From assembly GCA_949987565.1 (NCBI GenBank), contig OX465121.1, forward strand, positions 6,652,774 to 6,716,773: a DNA stretch of 64,000 nucleotides, given 5' to 3'. A program made the translations under genes and the position numbers. The first letter of the stretch is position 1. The number at the start of each line of letters is the position of its first letter. Source of the stretch: Luidia sarsii. Lineage: Eukaryota; Echinodermata; Asteroidea; Paxillosida; Luidiidae. Shown in pieces: positions 48,101-59,318 of this stretch. Under the pieces are notes generated by a model. The model saw nothing but the letters and a program-made list of their open reading frames with translations, ran no database searches and was not told where the DNA came from.

Positions 48101-51100
48101 TGGTGTGGGTTGGGTTGTGTTGGGTTGGGTTGGGTTGGGATGGGTTGGGATGGGTTGGGTTAGGTTGGTTTGGGATGGTGTGGGTTGGGTTGTGTTGGGT
48201 TGGGTTGGGTTGGGTTGGGTCGGGTCGGGTCGGGTCGGGTTGGGTTGGGTTGGGTTGGGATGGGTTGGGTTGGGTAGGGTTGGGTTGGGTTGGGTTGGGT
48301 CGGGTTGGGTTGGGTTGGGTTGGGTTGGGTTGGGATGGGTTGGGATGGGTTGGGTTAGGTTGGTTTGGGATGGTGTGGGTTGGGTTGTGTTGGGTTGGGT
48401 TGTGCTGTGTTGGGTTGGGTTAGGTTGGGCTGGGTTGACTTGGGTTGGGTTGGGTTGGGTTGGGTTGGGATGGGTTGGGATGGGTTGGGTTAGGTTGGTT
48501 TGGGATGGTGTGGGTTGGGTTGTGTTGGGTTGGGTTGTGCTGTGTTGGGTTGGGTTAGGTTGGGCTGGGTTGACTTGGGTTGGGTTGGGTTGGGTTGGGT
48601 TGGGATGGGTTGGGATGGGTTGGGTTAGGTTGGTTTGGGATGGTGTGGGTTGGGTTGTGTTGGGTTGGGTTGTGCTGTGTTGGGTTGGGTTAGGTTGGGC
48701 TGGGTTGACTTGGGTTGGGTTGGGTTGGGTTGGGTTGGGATGGGTTGGGATGGGTTGGGTTAGGTTGGTTTGGGATGGTGTGGGTTGGGTTGTGTTGGGT
48801 TGGGTTGTGCTGTGTTGGGTTGGGTTAGGTTGGGCTGGGTTGACTTGGGTTGGGTTGGGTCTACCAAAAGTGATAGATAGTTGGAGAAGCTATCTGTTTC
48901 CTTACTGTCACTGGGTTTATAGTCTGTGCACAATATCTTCAGGAGATCTGTGGTGTCCTTCGGTACTTCACTCATTAAGGTCTTTCCATACTTCTTCATG
49001 TTGTCCATTGCCTATGAGAGAACAAGGAGAAACAAACATGAAATGATGGCCTACTGCATGTGGGAAACTGGGCGCAAGGCATAAGCCTCCATCCCTATTG
49101 CCAAGGCTGACAAATAGAACTGAGAGGAATGACTAGTCTGAACAAGGCATGAGCCTCCATCCCTATTGGTGGTAGACTACCAGCCAAGGCTGACAAATAG
49201 AACTGGGAGGGGGTGACTAGTCTGAAGCAACGCATAAGCCTCCATCCCCATTGGCAGTTGACTGCCAGCCAAGGCTGACAAATAGAACTGGGAGAGGTGA
49301 CTAGTTTGACCAAATGCACATCAGAATAGTAGCAGGCCAGTTGAAGGCCGTCCCCCTAAAGGGCCCCCAAGCCGGTCAGCTGAAGACAAACGTCATATTT
49401 CCCCTGGGGCGGACCCACTGCGTACCTCCAGGAACTCAAGCTTGGCGATGTAGGTGAGAGCCCTCTGGTAGTCACGGACGTCCTCCAGCTGCACCTTGAG
49501 GTACCAGTCGTGCTGGCCGTGCTTCTCGGCCAAGAACAAGGCGTGCTTGTAGTAGCCGGCTTGCCGGCAGACTTTGATGGCCGTCTCCACGTCAAAGTCC
49601 ACTTCCTTGTCTTTGGTCTATGGGAGATGGAACACAAAAAAAAAAAAAAAAAAAAAAACATTAGAGTCATCGCCTGAAATCTTCTCATCTTCTCATCCAT
49701 TGACATTGTCTTCCTCCTCATCCCCTTCTTCCATTGCAATACCTTCCCCAGGTTCCCAATCTTCCATCTTCCCCGTCCCCCTCCCCCTAGTCCAGCTCCT
49801 CGTCTTCCTCAGCCCTCTCCATCAGCAACCTCCTTGTCGTCTCCAACCTCATCGTTGTTGCCCAATCCACCCCCGTCCTAATTCTCCTCCTCCTCATACT
49901 CTCCATCTCCGTCCTTCCCATTCTGAACTTACTCCTCCCCATCCTCCTCCTCCCTATCTTTCCTCTTCCTCCTCCTACTCTTCTTTCTCCTCCACCAAAT
50001 CTTGACCCTTCTCATCCTCCTCCTCGTCCCAATTCTCCCCATTCCTGTTTTCATCCTCCTCATGTTTCTCCTTCTTATCTTCCTCCTCCCCATCCTCCTC
50101 CTCCCTATATTTCCCCTTCACAACCTCTTCCTCCTCCTACTCTTCTTTCTCCTCCCCTGAATCTTTACCCTTCTCATCCGCCTCCTGCTCATGTTTCTCC
50201 TCCTTATCTTCCTCCTTCCCAGGCCTTCATTTTAATAAATACGAGGAGCGCTAAAAATTGCTCTCCTTAATTCACTTTGTTGATTTAAGGAGAGCGATTT
50301 TTTTCTATGAAAAACAAAAGAAAAAACCCACTCAATTCCAACGACAAAGAAAGAAACCCATTATCATCCCAATTCATGTTTTGTTTCGGTATTAAAATAA
50401 ATTGCACTTTTTTGTAGCGTGAGTGACCGTCTCGCTAATACTCCTGGAAGTACGAAGTTCCGATCAGGCTTGAGTAGCGCAGCGTACTCGATCATATGCA
50501 GCCTTGCGGCCGCTGTGCATGTGCACTGTGCAGTATACAGCGTGCAAAGATGGGTTGTGTCATGTCACGTGCAGTGCGTAGGCTGGTTTCTGCCCTACAG
50601 CTCCTGTAGTGTCGCTATGGCTTTACTTAGAGGCGGAAACCAAACCTAGACTTGCCAACCTGGTTAACGTCGTGAAGGGAAATCGGTCATAACTAAAATG
50701 CATTACTTCCATGATTCCATCGTTCGTCTCCGAATGTTGTTTTCACGTAATTTAATATTTATCCCTTAGTCATTAATGTTGAAAGTGGTATGAATAGAAA
50801 GAGGAGAATATAGGCTTCAATTTGTTTACGATGTTGATGTTTACAGGGTGCACTAGGCGGCCGGAAAACACGAGTTTGACTTTTTCTCCGCCATTTTAGC
50901 TCGATCTGCCGCGGCCGAACGGACCGATTTGGCAAATTTGAACTTCCAAAATCTCAAGAAAGAAATGAAAAATCCTTCTCAAATTTTCTAGAATTCTAGA
51001 AAAAAAACATTTCTTATCTGGTATGCGTACTTTGGTTGACCGCAAAACTCGAAATATCGCTGGTATAAATGTAATAAACATTAGTTTATTTGTTAGAAAA

Positions 51101-54100
51101 CAACTGTAAGGGCTGGCGGAAGTCTACTAATCATTGCATACGTACACGTGCCGAGTGCACACACTGGGCAGCGCGCGATCTTGCACCACGATCGACAAAC
51201 GATCAGCCTCAACTCAACGTAAATCACGACGACGAGTACGGTCCCAAAAGCCGTTTTTAGAGCAGATTTGGTTGGCAAATGTCTTAAATTTCTGACACAA
51301 AACATTTGTGCTTTTAACTCATGTGAACAAAAAACAACAAAAAACAAGGTGATTAAACTTTCACGGTTTTTAAAAAATCATAATGCTCTCCTTAAATTTG
51401 TATGGAGCGCTTTTTTTTGCTCTCCTTGGAAAACATTAAGGAGCGCGGAGGAGCGCGAGTGCGATCGCGCTCCTTTCGTTTCAAGCCCTGCCTTCCCATC
51501 CAACATTCCCATCATCCGCGTCCTCCTCACCACTCTCCCATCCCTCACCACTCACCATGATGAACTCGTCCAGTTTGCTGTTGTCCTTGAGTTTGGTGTA
51601 GCAGTTCAGGAGCAAGGTGGTGTGATCCTCATTGGCCAAGGACTGCTTGTGCAATGCTTGCAGGTAGGCCGTCAGGTTGTGAATTCGCTGGGCATCCAGA
51701 AACTACAGGAGGAAAAAAGAAGAAGGAAAATCCTTGATTCATCACAGACATGTTTTACCCCACAGATAACTCTTAAAGCCTACCAATACGAGGTCAACGA
51801 TGGTCAACAAAAGTTAGTGAGGGTCAACCAAGGTAAATAAGGGTCAGTGAGGGTCAACCGAGATCAATCAGTTTCATCAAAGGTCAATAAGGGTCAGTGA
51901 AGGTCGGCAAAGGTCAATATAGGTTAGTGAGAGTCATCAAAGTTCAATAAAGGACAGTGAAGGTCAACAAAGGTCAATAGCGGTCAGTAAGGGTCAACAA
52001 AGGTCAAAAGGGTCAGTGAAGGTCAACATAGGTCAATAAGGGTCAGAGAGGGTCAACAAAGGTCAAACGGGGTCAGTGAAGGTCAACAAAGGTCAATAAG
52101 GGTCAGAGAGGGTCAACAAAGGTCAAAAGGAGTCAGTGAGGGCCATCAAAGGGAAATTGGTGAGTGACCTTTCGGATGACATAGGAGGGTTCCAGGTGGC
52201 CAATGGTGCGTATGTACTGGGATATGGCCCCATCATGGTCCCCCTTGCTGTAAAGATGGTCGCCATACTGGGTGAAGATGTCAATCAGACCATCGTAGTC
52301 GTAGTGCTGGCTTTTGGCCAAACTGCAAGGGGGAAAAGAAACAAAGAAATGCACCAATAAACGAGCAACCACTCTTGAATCTCAAAGAGAGGGCTGATAT
52401 TTCCATTCTACTAAGACTTTTTTTCAAGGGCAGATGAGAATGCCGTATGGATCAATGACGGGCTTACTTGATAGCCAAGCTGTACAAGTTCTTCTTGAAG
52501 AGAATCTCCAGCTTGGTCTGGGTGTCCTTCTCCAGAAGGTGGTAGAGCTACAGGGTACCAGGCATCAGGGAACCAGTCAGAAAAAAACCCAATAGAATTA
52601 TGTTAGAATGGCAAACGGCTAAATGAGAACCAGTCAGGTTTTTTGACTGGTCGCCATGCTTGCGTGACATTACAGAATTGTCCGAGGGGGACCGGTGAAC
52701 AATTATCAATGGTAACCAAGCAGATTTTTCAATTTGTTCAAAGAGTTTCCAGTCAGTTTTTCCATTGATTTGTTTGATATATAAAAAAAAAAGGATAGAA
52801 GTTATTTGTAAGATCAATCCTTACTTTTCTGTCTCCCCCTAGAACATAGATGGACCCCCATTCCTGGAAGACGTCAAGAACCTCAGGAACTGGCGCCAAG
52901 TAAGCTGCAGAAAGAGAAACAATTTGTGACTATGGCTACGACTGTGGCTCAGAGTACATCCGTCCAAACGGGGTAGGATGCACAGTTGCCAGCAGCAACA
53001 ACGATGCAGCCACAGCCCTGGCGGCTGGATTTCACAAAGCCGTACGATGCGCCGTAACTCAACTTAGGCTGGATAACCCGTCGTACGTTCGCGATAGGCC
53101 GTACGGTTTCTGTGCGTCGCTCGTTGTCTTGCGATTAAATCGTAAGTTACGATGAGTTGGGTGAAATCGACAGCCGGACCCGAAGAGCTGCGAGAGAGTC
53201 TTCAGGAGAACTTGGGTTGATGAGCTCATGACGTCGATCATTTTTGCGGCGTCTTTTTTTTTTTTTAGGAAAATGGAACTCACCAATAAATTTGTTTTGG
53301 ATGTCGTAAACGGTGACTGTATCCATTACTAGTTGCTGTCCAGCCCTGTTAAAAAAAGGGAAAAAATACAAAAGTTAGAGGGCCTGACGTTTCGATCCTA
53401 GCAGGACCTTTCTCAAAGGCAACTACATGGGTTATGGGTGGCTTAACATTTTAATTCTAGCGGGACTTTCCACAGAGTCTGAATAACAAGGATGAAAACT
53501 GACAGGAAAGGAGGGAGGTAATAAGGTATGGAGGAAAGGAAAGCTGGTAGACAGACCAGGGTGAGATCAAAGGGAAGGGCAAGCAGGAGGGAAGGAATCA
53601 AATGAGGAAAGCTGGTAGACAGACCAGGGTGAGATCAAAGGGAGGGGCAAGCAGTAGGGAAGGGATCAAAGGAGGAAAGCTGGTAGACAGACCGGGGTGA
53701 GATCAAAGGGAAGGGCAAGCAGTAGGGAAGGGATCAAAGGAGGAAAGCTGGTAGACAGACCGGGGTGAGATCAAAGGGAAGGGCAAGCAGTAGGGAAGGG
53801 ATCAAAGGAGGAAAGCTGGTAGACAGACCGGGGTGAGATCAAAGGGAAGGGAAAGCAGTAGGGAAGGGATCAAAGGAGGAAAGCTGGTAGACAGACCGGG
53901 ATGAGATCAAAGGGAAGGGCAAGCAGTAGGGAAGGGATCAAAGGAGGAAAGCTGGTAGACATACCGGGGTGAGATCATAGGAAAGGGCAGGCAGTAGGGA
54001 AGGGATCAAAGGAGGAAAGCTGGTAGACAGACCAGGGTGAGATCAAAGGGAAGGGCAAGCAGTAGGGAAGGGATCAAAGGAGGAAAGCTGGTAGACAGAC

Positions 54101-57100
54101 CAGGGTGAGATCAAAGGGAAGGGCAAGCAGTAGGGAAGGAATCAAAGGAGGAAAGCTGGTAGACAGACCAGGGTGAGATCAAAGGGAAGGGCAAGCAGTA
54201 GGGAAGGAATCAAATGAGGAAAGCTGGTAGACAGACCAGGGTGAGATCCAAAGGAAGGGCAGGCAGTAGGGAAGGAATCAAAGGAGGAAAGCTGGTAGAC
54301 AGAGCGGGGTGAGATCAAAGGGAAGGGCAAGCAGTAGGGAAGGAATCAAATGAGGAAAGCTGGTAGACAGACCAGGGTGAGATCAAAGGGAAGGGCAAGC
54401 AGTAGGGAAGGAATCAAAGGAGGGAAGCTGGTAGACAGACCAGGGTGAGATCAAAGGGAAGGGCAAGCAGTAGGGAAGGGATCAAATGAGGAAAGCTGGT
54501 AGACAGACCAGGGTGAGATCAAAGGGAAGGGCAGGCAGTAGGGAAGGAATCAAATGAGAAAAGCTGGTAGACAGACCAGGGTGAGATCAAAAGGAAGGGC
54601 AAGCAGTAGGGAAGGGATCAAAGGAGAAAAGCTGGTAGACAGACCAGGGTGAGATCAAAGGGAAGGGCAAGCAGTAGGGAAGGAATCAAAGGAGGAAAGC
54701 TGGAAGACAGACCAGGGTGAGATCAAAGGGAAGGGCAAGCAGTAGGGAAGGGATCAAAGGAGGAAAGCTGGTAGACAGACCAGGGTGAGATCAAAGGGAA
54801 GGGCAAGCAGTAGGGAAGGGATCAAAGGAGGAAAGCTGGTAGACAGACCAGGGTGAGATCCAAGGGAAGGGCAAGCAGTAGGGAAGGGATCAAAGGAGGA
54901 AAGCTGGTAGACAGACCAGGGTGAGATCAAAGGGAAGGGCAAGCAGTAGGGAAGGGATCAAAGGAGGAAAGCTGGTAGACAGACCAGGGTGAGATCAAAG
55001 GGAAGGGCAAGCAGTAGGGAAGGAATCAAAGGAGGAAAGCTGGTAGACAGACCGTGGAGAGATCAAAGGGAAGGGCAAGTGACAGGGAAGAGATCAAAGG
55101 TTGTTAAGTCTGTAAGTGCTATCCTTGAGTTGTCGTTATTCAACAGACTCCAACAAATTGGGGCCTAGGACAGGCACGGGGATTGAGGGAATGATTCAGG
55201 GCGTTTTTTTTTCTGCGCAAAGGGGATGACTCACAAGCCCAAGTTGCGGGAGAGAATCTTGCTGTCCTTGGTCACGGTGACGAGGTAGCCGCGGTACCAG
55301 TGAAGCAGAGTTTTCCGGCCCTCAAAGGCAAGGCAAGGCCCACGGCCTTCGGGCTGGTAGAAATACACCGCCTGAGAAATATCCGACAAAACAGAACAAT
55401 AATTATGCTGAAAATGTTGCAAACTGCTTCCCGACTACAAAGACCAACATTAGCAGGGCCTCCTTACGTTTGGGAAAAAATAAAGAAAAAACATTTAAAA
55501 AAAAAAAAGACAGTCGGGGGACTGACAAATTAATCTAAAAGCTAAAAGTAGATTTTGGTTTTGAGACCGGTCGGAGCCTGTTACCTCAAGCTCTTTCAAG
55601 CCTGCAGGCTGTCTCAGACATTTTTGCATCGACTTCAAAAATTGTCACAAACCGATTTTTAGTGATATACAAAAAATGTTGCAAACTGCTTACTGACTAA
55701 AATTACCAAAACGCAAATCGTAAAATTGAGTGGGCCTGACGTTTCGATCCTAGCAGGACCTTTCTCAAAGGCAGAGTGACAAGGACAAAACAGATACGTG
55801 TACACGGAGGAAGGGGGAAGAGAGTGAATAGGACACGGATGAGAAACAAAGGACAAAGAGTAAAGCTGGTAGGGAGAGATCAAAGGGAAGGGCAAGGAGT
55901 AGGGTAGGGATTAGTGAGGAAAGGGGGAAAGATCAAAGAGAAAAGTGTTTTTTAGGCGAATTAGTTTTTTCAAGCTCTGTGCGGAAACACGACCCTGATC
56001 ATTCCCCCCGAAGAAAATTCAAGCGAGCTGGCGAGTTATCGACAAAGGAGGGAGCAGCGACGTACGTCTTCTCGACCGATGACGAACTGGTTGTCTTGTG
56101 TGGCATCGCTCATGACTGCACAGCGTAGCGGGCAGCCGTGCAGATCAAGCGCCTCCTGATGACATCATCAAAGAAAACATGAATATTCATGAGTCACTGT
56201 GGTTTTTTTTTTTTTTTTTTTTTTTTGGCCTCTGAATGGGAGGTGGGTGAGGGCAAATGGAGACCTATGTCTCTATCAAGCCGTCTTGCTTGTCAGGGTA
56301 CCGAGTCAGGGAATTTTAAAGCCTCGTCACTAGGGATTTGATAGAACATGTAATTAGCAGACTCATTCCACCTCCCGCACAGGACACACACTGTACACCG
56401 CAATTTACCACAGTGCCCTCGGGGGTGCAGGCTCACATACCACAGGATACCACAAAATGTCTTGGTGTATGGCCCTTATCCTCCCACAGGAAAAACCATG
56501 TGTGGTTAATTGTGGTTTCAATGCTGGTTAGGGTTAAAGAAAAGCAAACTTGGAAAAATTGGCAAAGAAAACTTTGACTGGACCGGGGCTTGAACCCGAG
56601 ACCTCTGGATTAGCGTACCAGTGCTCTTCCATCTGAGCTATCCAGCCCTTGTTTTTCTTTGCCAATTTTTCAATTTGTTCGAAAGTACCCAGTCAGTTTT
56701 TTCTTTGTTTGTTTCATTAAAACAAAAAATGTGTAGCTAGATTATACAACCGGCTGTTTTGTATATGAATAACAATGGAAGAGTAACTTTTAGATGTGCG
56801 ATATTTTGGTGGGAGAAAAAGTATGAGTGTGAGTACAAGATATATGAGACTAGTGAGCGTGGTATAAAACAATGAGACTTCTTGGTTTGTCTGAATGCCA
56901 CTATCTTCCATTCTGGAACGATGACACGTTTCAGGGTGTTTTCGCGACTCGTTGAAGAGACTCACCCTTTGCGGATCCTTGCCGCTCAGATTGAAGGAGC
57001 TGACACTGGTTTCCGTGGAGACAAAGAGGACCGTGCTCCGCTGGGTGTGGCGAAAAGCAAGACCGGTGACGGGCGTCTTGTCCTGGAAAATGGTCTTGAA

Positions 57101-59273
57101 TTTGTTGTGTCTGGTAAAAGAGAGATAGAGATGGCCATCAGAGAGAAATACAGATACAGAAATTGACAGAGGGAGGGAGGGAGGGAGGGAGGGAGGGAGG
57201 GAGGGAGGGAGGGAGGGAGGGAGGGAGGGAGGGAGGGAGGGAGGGAGGGAGGGAGGGAGGGAGGGAGGGAGGGAGGGAGGGAGGGAGGGAGGGAGGGAGG
57301 GAGGGAGGGAGGGAGGGAGGGAGGGAGGGAGGGAGGGAGGGAGGGAGGGAGGGAGGGAGTGAGGGAGGGAGGGAGGGAGGGAGGGAGGGAGGAAGGGAGG
57401 GAGGGGGGATAGGGGAGAGAGAGGGGAGGGAGAGACAGACAGACAGACAGACAGAGAGGGGGAGAAAGAGAGACGGACCGACAGACAGACAGACAGAGAG
57501 GGAGAAAGACAGACAGACAGACCGACCGACAGAGGGGGGAGAAAGACAGACAGACAGACAGACAGACCGACGGACCAACAGAGAGGGAGAGAGAGAGTGA
57601 AACAGTGAGAATAAGAGAGAGAAAGAGTGGACAGAGAGAAAGAGAGAGAGAGCAATACAGAGATACAGAGAGTTAATGAGGCCTTCGTTTAAAACTAAAA
57701 GCTTATTAAAAAGACCATTCTACAAAAATTGCCTGTGTGCCTGTCTGTCTGTGACCACCCACCTGTCCCGAGTCACATCCCCTCGGATGAGGGTGACGCT
57801 TCCGTCCCGGAACCCCACCGCCATCATGGTCAGCGTCTCGCTGACGGACAGCGCGGAGACGTGAGCCGGCTGGTTGCTGCCGGGCAGCGCCCTCGTGATG
57901 CGTGAGCAGGTCGGGTTGCGCATCTTGTCGCGCTTGTCCAGGTTCCAGACCTTGATGATGGGGTTGACCCCTGCCTCATCCTGCTGCTCATGAATATTCA
58001 TGACACAAAGCGTGAATATTGATAAGTGGCTGGCAGTCTGACACTGAGCGTAGCGTATCTTTCTGCTAATGATTAAACGGCACAAAAACCTCGAAAAAAA
58101 AAAAAAACTGTCAGTGAAGCTTCTTTTTCAAAGGAAACTTTTACATTCAAATATTTAGAAGGCCAGCGATCTATTTCACCAAACCCATCGTAACTTACGA
58201 TCAATCGCTAGACAATGAGCAAATGCGCAGAAACTGTGCGGCCTCTCGCAACTTACGATGGGTAATCAAATCGTAAGATGAGTTACGATGCATTGTAAGG
58301 CTTTGGGAAATCCACACCTGATGTTTCAATGCGATCATTACCTTTGACCTTCCTGCTGAGATCAATAATCCATATACATGTATATATTTTATATTTTTTG
58401 TTTTCTGTCATCCAATTAGTTTGGAGAGCCCCCTGACAGAAACTAGTTTCTTTTGGGCAATCCTGCAGGAGTTAAATGGATGTTGTTTCTGTTATTGTTG
58501 CTGTTGTTGTTTGTCTGTTTATTTGTTTGTTTGTTTTATTTCTATTTTCAACTTTTGTCTTACTTGTGTGCTGTGATGTGAATGCTGTACATGTATCCCG
58601 AAAAATGAAATAAATAAATAAAATAAATAAAATGAATAAATATCAGGCCAAGCCCCTTCAGTTCCACAGATCTGTAATTTCTGAAACTTTTTTTTTTGGG
58701 TAGACTAGGCTGTATTTCACCCTCAGGCAGTTCCATGATAGCTGCCGCAGGTTACAAACTGTACGGTCTCCAGTGGCCTGAAGCTGGTCTTTTTCCATTG
58801 GCCAGTGGCGAGATATATAACAGGACCGACATATGACGCTTAACCATAGTCGTTGAGCCATGCTGGTACCCCGTAAATTGTGTGGGGACTATACAAGGAC
58901 GTGTTTTGTAAACCAGCTTAGGTTAGGCTTAGGGCGCTACGGTTAGGGTTATGGTTGCGGTTAGAGTTAGAGTTCGGGTTGGGTTAGTGTTACTGATAGA
59001 GTTAGGATTAGGATTAGGATCAGGGTTAGGTTCAGGATTAGGGTTGTTAGGGTTAGGATTAGGATTAGGATAAGGGTTAGGGTTGTTTCGTGCTTGTGCC
59101 TGTAACTACCTGAGAAATGAATTCATGAATGAATGAATGAATGAATAGGGGGGGGGGCCTCAGCAAAACCTGGCTTCGCGCATGCGCACTTATAGCTTAG
59201 CCACGGTGGTTAAGTGTCATACGTCGTGACGCTTATATGCCTCCCAGTGGGTAACAGGGCTGGAGCAGAAGCA

Positions 59274-59318
<45 letters not shown>

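Noticed and set aside
47378..49046. Gly/Trp/Val frames up to 371 codons
   Set aside because: TTGGG pentamer translation.
56576..56647. Functional tRNA gene
   Set aside because: Cloverleaf forms but U33 is missing, the anticodon stem has a mismatch, and it belongs to a dispersed SINE-like family.
57138..57655. Ser-Leu-Pro and Gly-Arg-Glu frames
   Set aside because: GGGA/GACA repeats; only the distal part of the minus frame is VPS11 exon 5.
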